Made by a program: the position numbers and the translations under genes
Source: Zingiber officinale
Taxonomy: Eukaryota > Streptophyta > Magnoliopsida > Zingiberales > Zingiberaceae
Assembly: GCF_018446385.1 (NCBI RefSeq)
Contig: NC_055990.1
Span: 24,907,226 to 24,971,225, forward strand
DNA: 64,000 nt
Direction: 5' to 3'
In this document: piece by piece, positions 52,001 to 64,000 of the stretch
How the letters are laid out: each line of letters starts with the position of its first letter
Numbering within the stretch: the stretch's first letter is position 1
Notes under the pieces: model-generated
What the model was told of the DNA's origin: nothing
The model's database searches: none
The model's input: the letters and a program-made list of their open reading frames with translations, nothing else

Positions 52001-55000
52001 CTGCATCAAAATCAATCAAACTTCTAGAGCTTGCCGCCTTTAGTTCAGCAGAAATCCCAACACTGGATCCTGACACTGTACTCTGAAATATACCAAACAA
52101 TGAGCATCCTGCTTTCATGGTTCTTTATGGTGAACACAGATATCAGAGTTAACAAAATTGAACATTTTGAAGTTTCTACAAGACATACATCAATCTCAAG
52201 TCAGCAGGCTAAGCAACTGACATGCTATGGCAATTGCTACTTCTGAGTTCTGAAGTAGACTAAAATTTAGTTCCTTAATCCCAGGATCTTTCTAATCTTA
52301 ATGAATAGACCAAGACAGTCCTTCAGCTTTTTTAGTCTGTTTGACATATTATCAAATAACAAACAGCAATAACAGCTCATGAACTCTGGTCAAGTGTGAT
52401 TGGTATTGCATTGGCAAGAAAATACAATCAATCATCTATACACTAATAATAATGGATCATGAACTCTGGTTTCACCCAAGTCCGCGTGTTGATACTAATT
52501 ACACAAGAAAGCAAGATTTATTCACATGAAACATAAACATAGATGTCCTCAGTATATACTAAATAGTCTTCCGAATTACTTGAAAAATCACCTGAAATTG
52601 TGGTGAATTATGAGGGAATTGAAGTCCAGTAAACTTTGTTAGCTCATCTTGAATTCCAGTAGACTTTGTGGACTCAGAAGATAGAGGAGGTGGAAAGTTG
52701 ACTACTGCTCCAATAGGTTGCGTCACAGGGGATTTAGATATGTCAATCTCTTTTTGTTGGCTTGGAGATCTTCCTTCGAGCTTTTGACCACCAGGAGTTT
52801 GGTGGTTTTTTCCGGATTTGTCATCTCTGTCAAAGCGGCCAGGATTAAACTCATATCGGGGACTTGTAGAACTAGGTCTTTCACCATACCGCTGGACATC
52901 CATATCATTGTAAGTTGGGCTTCGGGAACCATGATAAGAATCTAACTTCTTTTTGTCATAGGGATCTTCATTATCACCCTATAAATTGGCAAAATTTTGT
53001 CAGCTTTAAATATGAAGAGTCTCATTGCTACAGCATCTAAAATATAGCACGGTCTATGTTGCATGATTTCATATTAATTTTTTCAACATCTTACTCAAGA
53101 CTTCAAGAATCACCTTAGACCTTGGAGACCTGGATGAACTTCTTTCTCCTGTGTATCTTCGGTCCATGTAAACATGTTTAATGAATTCTCTGAGTCTGAC
53201 AATATTGCTGTAACAAAAGATTGTATAGATATAACACCCACATAGATTCAAAGAAGAGTTTTAGAACAGCAGACCTGCTATCGGGAAAAGAATAACGCTG
53301 AGCATCCCACTCTTTAAAATAGATCTCCCTAGCACACTGCATAATAAGAGGAATAAAAAGCAAAAGGAAAAGAAAAGTGTAACAGAACATTTTCTGCGTG
53401 GCAAGACAAATAAAAGTTCTCTGATGTATGGCTCTTAACCTCATTTCCTCCTTGTTGAAGGGAAGAAACTTCTTCTGAAGAAAACTTGGCCATGGATATA
53501 GACTTCACACGGTGTGTGAACTCCCGGCTTTAGAACATAGTTGCAAAATCAGAAAAGGACAAATAAGGAAAAGTCCACCTTCGAGTTCTTTGAAAATTTT
53601 ATCATCAACAATTGTCTAATACTCTGCATCTCTATGGCTATTTGCATGGAGGCAATCGAAGAGAACAAGAGAATAACAAAGCCAAAGAAAACAAACAAGC
53701 AGAACTTACTGTATTCCGCTGCAATTAATACATATGAATGTCCAGAAATTTGTGCATACATATTGAGGTCCCTGATCAGACGAAGCAAGTTAGCATAGCC
53801 CGTATGTAACAAGAAATAACATGTGAGAAAAGACAAATCAAAAATAACTAGTGTGTCTATCAGGAAAACACATTAGCATAAGCCAACACCATGAATTATG
53901 GCTATAATCTGGATCTGCAAGCCACATTACGAAATTCAAAGAGAATGTCAGATGAATGATTAAGTTATGAAAAGGGGGAATTGGTTGTGCTCCTCCATCT
54001 TGAAGTACACATACTGAACACAATTAATTTTTTAAAAAGTCCAAATCATGTATAAGAAAAATTAATGGAATATGTGAAAAGCCAACATATAAGCTAGGGC
54101 AGGAAGTATACCCCTCCAGAATATCATGTCAAACTCTGGGATGTCCATGGAATTGAAATATTCCTGTAGACGAGTGAGTAGATACTATCATTACTCAAGA
54201 TCAATCATCTTGAGCTGGAATAGCAGGCATACATCACCACCAATGGGAAAAGAGATTGGTAACTCATAAAAAGGATTTTAGAAAAGAAAAAGATTACGAT
54301 TGATGAGTTTCAATTATTTTTAGATGTAGTTATTTCCAAAAGCTAGCTGAGGTGGATTCATCACTCTGTACATCAAGTGCTCAGTGACATAGCACAACGA
54401 ACAAATAAAGATATGATTCATCACTCAAGAGGAACGTAACTGATTCTCAACTAGAGAAAAGGAAATTGAAAATTGTAGTAATTCAAAAACTTATCCTTTA
54501 CATGGGATCATAACTCCCTTTTATAGTATGATAACACTACATATTCTTTATAAAATAACTAAATTTTCTAAAGAAAACTCTAATTATCCTAATATAACTC
54601 TACCAGACTATTTTTTTAAAAAAAAAAGGTAATCAATTTTTTGAAAATTCTAACAAATTAAAAAAATTAATGACTTAGAAAACTTTAAATAGTTTTAAAT
54701 AAAATTAAAATTATTGTCTTATTTCCTCAACCAAAGAAAACTTGACTCCGTTGAGTGGGAAGGTGGAACTAGCCAGTGTGTCAATGCAACACATTAGCGC
54801 GAAGTGGCAATGCCTCTCTAGTTGAACCCAGACAATTGTTGATTTATGTTTTTAATCATTGTCTTTTTGTTGTCAATTTGTTTTCTTATTTGTATTATTC
54901 TTCCCCACTGAGGAGAATTCGACTCCCAGCGAGTTTCGACTTTTCTTGTTGGATTGCCTTTTCCAAGCATTTGCTAACCGTCCAACAATGTTTTTTTCAC

Positions 55001-57649
55001 TATGTTTTATCTTTGGGCATCCCTTCCGATACGGAAGAAATGGATGCTCTTTGGTTCTCTTTTTGCATTTTGACTTTAAGATATTCACTTTTGGTTGTGC
55101 TTTAAAATGAGTAACTAAACATTGAGTGTCTTATACAACAAAAATGATATGTGTGTCTTCGTTGAAATTATGTGATGTGAAGGTGATAATGATGAGAATA
55201 ATTTCACAAAACCTATAATAGAATCAACTTACTGAGATGAATGCTCGAACTTCTCCTTGTAAATTATTGTATCATCCATTTTAAAAATTGAACTTGTATT
55301 TAAATAAGTCAGAAAGATGAACAAACAAGAATTATAATCAATCTTCATTACAATATGACCAAATATAGTAGATATCAAAGAGATGAATGCATTTAAAAGT
55401 AGATGTGATGAGAGTAAATTTGAATTAATGAATGAAATATAAAAATTCATTGTACCATTAGGCATTTTATAATAATCATTACTCAACACTGGTTTATCAT
55501 AGTAATCAGATATATTTCGCATATGTAAAGTGGAATTTTCAGTTAGGTAAATAAGACATATGGCATTTAACTCAGATGGTTAACAAGCATCAATAATATA
55601 AGTAACTATGGAAGAACTCATGTTATTTGTAAACTTTTAAATTGTTATCTTGCATTACTAGATTATGATGGTTTTTATTTTTAAAATTTCCTCATTTGAC
55701 TTCTTTTGATAACATAAATGAGTTACAATTTGAGACTCTAAATTAAGTTGATTAGTCTCTAAAGAGGTCGAGTAAACAAGAAATTTTTTTGAGATTGCAT
55801 TGTTAAACGACTTGTCTAAAGTATGATCAGAGGGCTCCTCAAGATTGCCATCAAATTATGAAGGTTGAGTTATCACAAGATTTATTTAAGCATAAATCTC
55901 TCATTTTAGCTACAAGTTCATAAATTGTAAAAGAACTAAGGCTTTTGATTGATGGTCTCTAATGCTTTAGACATATCATCAATAAGTTTCAACGTCGTCT
56001 AACCAATCAAGAAATCCAAGGGTCCATAGTTCTATCAAATGTGTTTGTGATCTTGTATACATGTGATTCGTAACACGTGATTTACAAAAATAATTAGATT
56101 CTTCCTTAGACATGGGATAATGTAATTGTAGTGCATGCCATTTCTAAATTTAAATTTAGCAATGTTTGAAGAATAACAAGCCTAATCATTAAGTTAGTAA
56201 ATCACATGAGTATAACTTGATTGATCTAAATCTCACATATATGTGGTGGCAATTATAGTGCTTTCTCTTACCATGTTAATCTAAATATTGATAATGCAAT
56301 TAATAAAATAAAATAATGGATGATAAGCACATTAAATGTAAGTAAAAAGTATGTCAATGATGATTTTTTTATAAATAATGATCATACTAAATAGAATTTT
56401 TTTTAACTTTTATGAATAACATAATAATATGTATGAGAGTGTGAGAAAAACTAATTAAACATGAACAATTTTTAATTACCAACTAAACAAACAAATGTAA
56501 TGTTCAAGAAAAGGATAAATTTTAGACGAAGATGATGTAGGTTCAGTTGATGTTGAAGTTGTTCTATAAAGCTCATGTCAAACTTCTATGTTGTAGATGG
56601 TTGTCACTTGTCATGAAGAAACAAAGATGATTGCAATAGTGGTGATTGGGAGATGATGTAGTGACGATAAAGATAATGAACCAACACTGCTCAATTGTGA
56701 GGCTGTGGTGGGTAGGTTAGTAGCAAAAAAAGGAATGACGATTGTGCAAAGAGAAAATAGGGCATAGTGAATAATAACAGTGAATGAAAATGCAATACAG
56801 ATGGAGATGATGATAGTAAGGAAAAGAAAATTGATAGTGGGGAGAAACAATAATAGTGAAGATGACTAGGAAAGTATTGACCACCAAATTAGGAATTAAT
56901 ATTTAAGACAACACAACAAACGAATAAAAATACAATCCTCACCTAGAGAAAAGCTACCGATTCTCATCCAAAAATTGTATTAATACACAAATTGCTCTAT
57001 TATATGGAATCCTAACCTCCCTTTTATATTTTGATAACACCACTTATTCTTTATAACATTACAAACTTTTGTAACTAATCCTAAAAAACTCTAATAGAGT
57101 TTTCTAAAAATTTAAACTTTTTAAAAGTTCTAACAAATTATAAAAAATTATAGATTTTGGAAACTTTAAATAATTTCAAATACTATTAAAATTATTGAGT
57201 GCATTACTCAACAAACCATTTCCTCAAGAAACATTAGGAATTATATTGTGATGCACAATGCTACCCAACTCCAACCTACAATGAAAGGTTACAGGACACT
57301 GCAGAAAGCAGTGAATTCCGTTTTGTATATCCATGAATACAGGTAAATGTGAAGTAAAGAGAGGGGAAAGCTGACAAATATTGCAAAGGGACCCAAAAAA
57401 AAAATGGGGAATGAAACTTTTAGGCGATTATGGATATGTGATATGTGTGAAACATCCGGAGCTACAATAATTCGGCAGCTTCAACAGATTAGAAGAAACC
57501 TAACTACACAAACAGCAGGCGGGTGAAGAAAAGTTGATAGCACGAAGTACCAGGCTGTTGCAGTTTATGCATCTCCGGTTAGCCGGAAGCTTCAGCAGTT
57601 CCCGGATAGCCCTCTCGTTCTTCTCGTCTTCCTTCACTCTGCTCGCCAT
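49027..57649 (-). CDS. AGD14: ArfGAP protein of the AGD14/ZIGA4 type
   Basis: Thirteen exons with GT-AG introns and continuous phases encode 666 residues: complement of 57551-57649, 53710-53771, 53440-53527, 53275-53336, 53114-53207, 52592-52978, 51642-52082, 51420-51569, 51229-51336, 51051-51134, 49944-50184, 49781-49850 and 49027-49141. Residues 1-120 are the ArfGAP domain. Zinc ligands are C27/C30/C47/C50 (CX2CX16CX2C), the arginine finger is R55 in SGIHR, then FTHRVKSISMAKF. The long disordered C-terminal part has SSRSLIDFDADPGPDS (about 280-300), Gln/Pro-rich repeats and the family ending PGGNPFG. The family switches off Arf GTPases in vesicle traffic. Arabidopsis AGD14 is about 649 residues. 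Identity is from recall; exon limits are from the sequence. Intron 1 (3.8 kb) and intron 10 carry transposons. Confidence 0.93.
50454..50662 (-). mobile_element. tRNA-derived SINE (Au-like) in AGD14 intron 10
   Basis: The minus strand starts with CCCATGGGTAGCCGAGTTGG (A box TAGCCGAGTTGG) and has GGTCGAATCC (B box) about 40 bp on, the internal polymerase III promoter. Target duplications of 18 bp with one mismatch flank it: 50436-50453 and 50663-50680 (CAATGTTCAACTTGTTAA and CAATGTCCAACTTGTTAA). The head resembles the plant Au SINE family as I recall it. Confidence 0.85.
54400..57240. mobile_element. Old LTR-flanked element or repeat pair in AGD14 intron 1
   Basis: Two diverged direct repeats of about 320 bp (about 54405-54730 and 56930-57235) share in the same order 'aactcccttttata', 'gataacac.ac.tattctttata', 'aaaactctaat', 'ttctaacaaatta' and 'aaactttaaata'. 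They are likely LTRs of an old insertion. The 2.2-kb interior (54731-56930) has no clear gag or pol. Its first 100 bp matches 30030-30125. Confidence 0.5.
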
Positions 57650-58590
57650 CGGAAATCCTCCACCTCAATCCTACAGCAACTTAAAAATTCAATTAGAAGC
57701 ATCCTAACAACAAAAAATGAAAAGGAGAACAAGGATGAAAGCAAACTGAAAAAACAAAGCGCAAGTCGCAAGCAGTCAAGAAGGATGTCCGACAACGTCA
57801 GAACTCCTCAAGATCTACAACTTATGAAGACGAAAACTACAAGTACGTAGCAAAAAAAAAAAAAATGGACTTCATACAAAAGGAAGAGATAAATTTTTTT
57901 ATATCTTTAGCTTCCTCTTACGTTCTCAACTAGGGCTCGAGGATGATGGTAAGACAAATTGGATGCGGTGGCGAAGCGGCCGCATCGAACGATACTTGCG
58001 GATTTGGAAGTTTCTACTTAGGATCAGATTGAGCTGCTGCTGTTGATGCTGCGGATGGTGCAGATCGACAGAAATCAAAGCATATGCGAGTAATTAAACT
58101 AGATCGGAAATAGAATACGGTTGTTGTTGTTGTTGTTGACTTGCTCCGATGGATCAGAAAAAGGAGACTACTTTTTGTGGTTCTGTGGATTCTGCCAAGA
58201 CATTTCGCCGATGGGTGAAGAAGAGGCAGCCTTTGCCGGTCCAACCGTGCCTCCCTCCCTCGGCTTTACCCTTGGTTGTTTCGTATTTACATCATTGCCA
58301 CTTTCCAATGTTAAAAAAAATATAGAGAAAATAATTGTTTGATTTTCTGTATCAAGGATAAATACCATTTAGGCAAAAATCAAAAACGATACTCGTTCAT
58401 CCCAAATGGTTTTTCGTTATCGGTACGATGAAGAGAATTAAAAATTGTTTTCTTTTAATTTTTCTTAATATTTTTAAAATTGTAAATTATTTTTTAAAAA
58501 AATAAAAATAATATAGTTGAAAATTTAATTCTACTATAAATTTTAAATTTTTTGGAATGATTTATCATGGCACATACTCGAAATCTTGAT
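57650..58590 (-). promoter_or_regulatory. 5' UTR and promoter region of AGD14
   Basis: Upstream of the ATG (57649) a good acceptor (GTTGCTGTAG, ending at 57671) suggests a 5' UTR intron. The GC-rich stretch 57960-58050 on the minus strand may be the first non-coding exon, next to a (CAA)n run at 58121-58138. No definite TATA box was seen. Confidence 0.4.
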
Positions 58591-58601
58591 TTTAGTTAAA
58601 G

Positions 58602-59127
58602 TAGGACGGTAAATAAATTGAACTTTCGTGAATAAATTTGGTATTCCGTTTGGAAAGAGTTTATTTATATTCGTTCAATATATATAAGATCAATTAAATA
58701 AATAAATATGAACAATTCGTTTAACTAAACGAATAAACTTGAATACATATGTATTCTGTTCGTTAACATTCATGGACAATGTTCGTGAATAACATTCATG
58801 AACAATATTCGTGAATCATGTTCATCAATAAAACTCTCATCAACTTGTTAAATAAATAAACTTTCAAAATGAACAAACAAATTTGTATAATCAAGCTCAA
58901 TAATTAACCAAGCAAACTTAAAATATAAAAATTTCAAATAATCAAATAAGCTTGAATTGAGAGATAACATATAAACGAATCAAACTTAAGTCAAGTTCAA
59001 ACCAAACTCAAACTCATAGAAAAAATACAAAGTCAAGCTTGAACAATCATTTTAATGGTTTGATTCATTTATTCTCGATTACCTTATCAAACAAAGTTTG
59101 ATTCAATTTAGCTTGTTTACCGCCCTA
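58602..59127. mobile_element. hAT-type MITE, copy B
   Basis: The inverted ends TAGGACGGTAAA and TTTACCGCCCTA differ at one base. Perfect 8-bp duplications AGTTAAAG flank them (58594-58601 and 59128-59135). The interior matches copy A (23956-24599) along its length, with the same 'gttcgtgaa' inverted motifs. Confidence 0.9.
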
Positions 59128-59135
59128 AGTTAAAG

Positions 59136-59425
59136 GAAGAATATTGGTTTACATTGGAGAACGAACAAAGTAACCAAATGAACACGCCAAGCTTTATTCC
59201 CTAGTGAATTGTTCTCTCAAGATATTCAATATATGCTCTCATATAATCTACGACTTTTTATCAAAAGAGCGGTCACGCCCGGACACGGTGATCATAACCA
59301 TCCCTCTACACGCCCGAACACGGTGATGTCGCTAGAGGTATGCCACAGCGGTCCCACCCAGCAAGCAGTAGTCATCATGAGTCGTCGGCCCCACTTTTAG
59401 CAAGTGGTCAGTAATTTGGCACGTC
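59136..59425. other. Unclassified spacer
   Basis: A short direct repeat 'cacgcccg.acacggtgat' occurs at about 59274 and 59310. No gene is visible. Confidence 0.35.
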
Positions 59426-59803
59426 TTTACTATGAGTTGTTTGCTGTGGACTGGATAGATTTTTTGTAGTGGATCTATGCATCCTCATGGCCTTTTTGAC
59501 AAAGTCTCGGCCATCAACGGATTTGGTGTTGTCTTTACTGTGAGTCGTTTGTTGCGAACTAGATAGATCTTTATGATGGATCTATGCACCCTCTTGGACT
59601 TTTTGGCAAAGCTCCAGTCGTCAACGGATTTAGTGTTGTCCTTACCGCGAGCCGTTTGCTGCGGACTAGATAGATCTTTGTGGTAGATTTATGCATCCTC
59701 ATGGGTTTTTTAGCAAAGCCCTAGCCATTAACGGATTTGGTGTTGTCCTTACCACGAACTATTTGTTGCGGACTAGATAGATCATTATGGTAGATCTATT
59801 CAC
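59426..59803. repeat. Three and a half tandem copies of a 107-bp unit
   Basis: Units start at 59426, 59534, 59641 and 59748, each with 'ttac..cgag.cgtttg.tgcggact.gatagat' and ending in CAACGGATTTGGTGTTGTC. The spacing is 108, 107 and 107 bp; the last copy is partial. Confidence 0.9.
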
Positions 59804-60019
59804 CATTCATACCCATGCCATCACACGTACATCCTTACTCTATGTAGCTGATACAATCTCTCGACAACATATCACACACACCCTATACAATCATGGTATA
59901 CACTCACCAACATACTCTATCTCTCATCCTCAATGCTCACACATGCATAGCCTCACCTCACAAGCATACACTCTCTCTAAAGCAAAAAATAAAATATCTC
60001 CATAGGTAGATGTCGCCAA
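59804..60019. other. Spacer or LINE 3' end
   Basis: C/A/T-rich text with 'cacacaccc' words and no coding motif. It may be the 3' untranslated end of the minus-strand LINE. Confidence 0.3.
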
Positions 60020-61743
60020 CTAGCCTGGCTGGTGCAATGTTGCGTTCGAGGTGAGGCCAAGGGAACAGTATACATGTGTCTAGACTCGCCTAAAAATATC
60101 CTCGCCCTGGAATGCTTCACTCTCAAACCTCAAGCGGTTCTAGGCCTACCAAATGTACTGCACCATCGCCGCCATAACAGTGTGTCGTGCTCTCACCAAT
60201 AGCCTTGTGCCTCTGTACTGCCTAATAAATACTCGCAACATCCTCCGATAGGTAGTCATCATATGTGTCATATGTAGCCAGTGCCTAATGCGATCCCACA
60301 ACTGTCGGATCTGGAAACCCCCAAAAAAGAGATGCTCTTCCGTCTCCTCCGCTAGCCTGCAAAAGTGGCAAACCCGGTCAGCGACCCTAGGTACTCCAAC
60401 CGATCTCTGGTAGGTAACCTATGGTGGGCGAGTAGCCACAAGATGAATCGGTGGCTGGGCTAAATACATGTCCTCCATACTGTCCTTGCCCACAGCTTGC
60501 GGGTACCAATCTCTCAGAAGAAATTGTATGCATGACTGATGGTTGAGCGAGCCTCACTGTGCTAGCTAAACCGTCCCTCTAGTGCCTGTTGGGGTTGCAT
60601 GAATGAAGCCACCTGAAGTGACCATCTGATCTCATATCTAGGCTAGCCTCTTGAGTAGCAGAGAGTCAGTGTGTCTGGGCTACCACCTCCATATATCGGT
60701 ATCACATAAGTAAGTGTGGTGTATCATCGCACCTATAGGGCATCCTGCTTATCATGTATGTGCTATAGCATCCTGGATAGCAAAGCAGTGTTCTATGCTG
60801 TTAACTCCCTAAATCCCAGTTCACCCTCTTCCTTTGGCTTGCAAACCTCAGACCAAACTAGGGGGGTGCTTAGTTGTCCATAAGAAACTTTTGCATAAGC
60901 TATATATACGATCCACTACTCCCATTGACAATGGGAGAATCCACATCCAGTAGCACTCTACCCCTTACAAGACTGACTGTATCAATTCCACTTTCCGAGC
61001 ATAGGAGAGTGTAAGTTTCAGCCATATATTGATCTGACTACTAAGTGCATCAATAAGTGGGCCATCATTTGCAATCTTCAATTTCTCAGATGCCAACGAA
61101 ATCCCCAAGTATCTGTAAGGCATATGGCCCTCCTGGGAACCTGTGATGCTAAGAAGCTCTTCTTTAGTGGCATCTTGTAATCCGGCCATATAAATACAAG
61201 ACTTACTCAAGTTTGGCCTTAAGCCCACCATCATACCAAAGTTCTCCAAGCAACACATTAGTATCCGAAGAGAATTTGTGTCCCCGCGAAAAAAAGCAAG
61301 AGATCATCCGCATATGCAAGGTGGGCTATCCGCAGGTCATGACACCTTGAGTGGAATTGGAAATCAGCCCTTCACGTTTGTTGACTTAGCAATCCGGCCA
61401 AATACTCCATACATATCCCAAAAAGGTAGGGTGAGAGTGGATCCCCTACCGCAAACCTAAAGCACCTTTGAAGTGTCCATACATGCCCCTATTGATAGAC
61501 AAAGAGAAACTAGTGGCACATTCATGAATCTAAGCAATAGGGGGGCCCCAAAGCCTTGAAGTGCCTTCAACAAAAAATCCTAGTGTACATTATTGAACGC
61601 CTTCTAGAGGTCTACTTTCATGGTGGCCCTCGAAGAAATCCTCTTCTGGTTTTAGTTCCTCAATATCTCCTACTCTAAGTGAATGTTGTCCGCAATGTTT
61701 CTCCCTTTGATGAAAGCTACCTGAGCCGAGTAGAAGATATGCT
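60020..61743 (-). pseudogene. L1-type LINE, reverse transcriptase and zf-RVT remnant
   Basis: Minus-strand translation in order: AQVAFIKGRNIADNI, then TMKVDL.KAFNNVH.DFLLKA, the RT catalytic LAYADDLLLFF at 61300-61317 (YADD intact), FGMMVGLRPNLSKSCIYMAG, MPYRYLGISLASEKLKIAND, LSYARKVELIQSVL, and farther on a zinc-ribbon zf-RVT region (FCRLAEETEEHLFFG, about 60300-60370). This is the standard order for plant L1-type non-LTR retrotransposons. Stops and frameshifts are scattered throughout. The 5' part (endonuclease) is missing, cut off by the Copia LTR that starts at 61744. Confidence 0.85.
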
Positions 61744-63158
61744 TGTTGGGATATGTCCGATGTGGTGTGTGCTAAAACATGTTTTGTAAATATGCGTAGC
61801 GGAAAATAAAACAATAATAATTCCTAAATTATTACATCACACGCACCACACGCATACAAGGATACAGCATGTCAAATATAATCGCATAATTAAATTTTTA
61901 TAGAAAGTAAATTTGCGTTAGGTGTACCTTACGGATGACCTATAACGAGAAGGGTATCAACCGTAGTGACATTGTTAAACTCGCCTCTATTCGTATCCAC
62001 GCCGAGCTCCTCAAGACAACTCCATGAGTACAAGCCTCTCCTCCAAAAATTACTAGCCACGAGCGAAGAAGAGGGATCAAGAGGATGAGGAAGAGATTTT
62101 TTCCTTGTGGTGGTCACAACAACAAGGGGAAGGGCTTCCCCTTGTTGGCGGCGGTAAAGAGTGAGGGGAGAGGGAGAGGAGAAGAGAAATTGGGTTAAGG
62201 TTTTCAAAAATCTTACAAGCTAATTAATAATCTCATGTGTATAATTTTCTCTCAACCACTTCAATATATAGCCCTCCTTAATGAGTTAGATTAGAAAATC
62301 CAAATCTAATTCATTATTCCTTAACCAAAAATTAGCACATTAACTCCTTGGTTTGGTTCACAACTAAACCAAGTTGGTACATGACTAATTCATAATTAAA
62401 CTAAATATGATCCAACTCTTCTATAAGAGATGTGGTTCATCTGCGCTTCAATTGCGATAAATATTTTCATATTTGTCTTATGTATGATCCAACCAAATAT
62501 TTATCTCTTGATCTAAGAATCCTATTCTTTAACTTGTTTTACGTCTTTTAGAGACTCGTTAGTGCGTGTAACCTAATAGATTCCCGATTTATCTTGGATG
62601 TCCATAATTAACTACTTAATTATAGAACGATCATGAGTGACATCTAGTAGCACATCATGATCCCTAATTAGCAGAAAAATCATAGTTAATCTTAAAATTA
62701 ATTCTAAACTCTTCAACAGCTATAGTGAGTCGTGTCTCGTTCTTTTCACTCGTCTTATACCCACTTGGTTCAGGACATGGTATATGTATCTTGTCCCCAC
62801 TAGGCTGACTACGCCACACCTAGTTCAAATAATATTTTCTCGTTCTACGGATTCAAATTATTCATACATGTATACAAGAGTCTCGCACCCTTAACATGTG
62901 ATGCTTTGGCCAAAGACTTTGAGTAATAATCCTAATGAGTGGTCATGGGGTATACATATCCTCGCAAGGAGCAGTGAATCCTCTGTGGGTTATCCAAACA
63001 CCTTCGGACATTTCAACTTATATCCAATTATCTCGGGTCCACACTTCAATGAGATGCTTGCTTAAGATATCAAAGTATAAGTCTCCATGACCAAGATGAA
63101 TTGTGTACCTCAACTCGAAGAAAACTTGCACTCGTGTTGCAGTAAGAACTTCACAGAC

Positions 63159-63211
<53 letters not shown>

Positions 63212-63600
63212 ATGAAATCTTATAGTGAGCCACTCCAATGAACTAGTTACCATAACTAATATCCACGTTTAACTCTCGACATCCCAATGTCTCCATCTAG
63301 TGAAAAAACAGCTGCTTGACGAACCAAGGAGTATAACCCGTGCTAGTCTTATATAATTGATGGTATTTAAATACATCAATTTGACGACTAGGGAAATTTC
63401 AATATATTCATAATTGTACATGTAGAGATAATCACTAATTGCGATCCAATCACAAATTCTCTCATCTCATGTTATGAATTATATTACGGACATTCAGTAA
63501 ATAAGTTTAAGACAATTAAATATATAATATGTACTAGTAAATTTATACTTATCAAATAAATAGAAAAAAAAATAAGGACACTTTGTCCCTTTATTGATTT
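61744..63600 (-). mobile_element. Copia-type LTR reaching toward the window edge
   Basis: The left end TGTTGGGATATGTCCG interrupts the LINE. A minus-strand TATA box (GGCTATATATTG, plus strand about 62261-62272) and the same style of text as the LTR at 14209-16168 ('gcgtagcggaaa' near the left end) support a minus-strand LTR. The right end could not be fixed, so the element may continue beyond the window. No coding region is seen. Confidence 0.55.
63158..63212. repeat. Compound (AT)n(AG)n microsatellite
   Basis: About 12 AT units run directly into about 13 AG units within the Copia-type LTR. Confidence 0.97.
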
Positions 63601-64000
63601 AATTGTCGGAGGGGCCCTTGACTATATGTGAAGAATAAGTTTATGAAAAATTATATTTTATTGTAAAAGCACAACAACAATATCAGAATTTAAATTTCTA
63701 AAAATCAGTTTATGAAAAAAAATGTAGAAAATTCATGGATAAAAAAAATTCTGATACATAAAGAAAATCACCTATTCAAAATATATTTATTTAGAGTAGA
63801 CCATTATACCTATTATTATTAGAAAATAACTACTCTTTTAAAATACTATTTTTCATAATATATCATTAAATTTATTATTATTATTAATTTTTAGATCGAT
63901 TCTGAAACCATAAAATAAATTACTTATTAGATACTGATTCCTTGATAATTAGAGGTTCATCAGCGTCAGTTAATGAGCCCTATCTTCAACGAATAATTGA
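63601..64000. other. AT-rich right edge
   Basis: Nothing recognisable on either strand. Confidence 0.4.

Overview
This is a 64-kb piece of a repeat-rich plant nuclear genome. The evidence is spliced genes with GT-AG introns, plant-type LTR retrotransposons (Copia, Ty3/gypsy including the Tat clade), hAT and PIF/Harbinger DNA transposons, and tRNA-derived SINEs. The style of the LTRs (AGTCCTAG-type arrays, GTCGAC-type palindromes) reminds me of Zingiberales such as ginger, but that is an inference from memory and no marker here proves it. A 100-base N gap lies at 1401-1500.

Only three host genes are supported. (1) The last exon of an unidentified coiled-coil gene (2303-2470, +); a near-identical partial copy sits on the other side of the gap. 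(2) A complete three-exon gene for mitochondrial complex I subunit NDUFA2/B8 (25056-34903, +). Its 279-nt coding sequence is split by a 9.5-kb intron full of transposons. (3) A complete 13-exon gene for an AGD14/ZIGA4-type ArfGAP (49027-57649, -). I rebuilt it exon by exon with all reading phases agreeing; it encodes 666 residues.

Layout: 1-2600 duplicated gene end around the gap; 2600-5940 AT-rich DNA and a decayed gypsy element; 5940-24000 a nested pile-up in which a decayed minus-strand gypsy polyprotein is broken by a 3.1-kb LTR insertion nearby, two nested solo LTRs, a 2-kb solo LTR and a young full-length gag-only element, followed by a hAT MITE; 25-35 kb NDUFA2 with gypsy, hAT, RTE-LINE and PIF-type insertions in intron 2; 35-39 kb decayed gypsy and Copia pieces; 39.4-46 kb a Tat-clade gypsy element on the minus strand; 46-48.4 kb a decayed PIF/Harbinger transposon; 49-58 kb the ArfGAP gene with an intronic SINE and an old LTR-like repeat pair; 58.6-64 kb a second copy of the hAT MITE, a 107-bp tandem array, an L1-type LINE and a Copia LTR running to the window edge.

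The most notable items are the young gag-only retrotransposon (17196-22176) with intact LTRs, primer site, polypurine tract and gag but no pol; a shared LTR design (AGTCCTAG array, then paired palindromes, then TATA box) that recurs in several unrelated-looking LTR families; a PIF-type element carrying 1.3 kb of homopurine DNA close to an exon; and the probable uncollapsed haplotype overlap at the gap.
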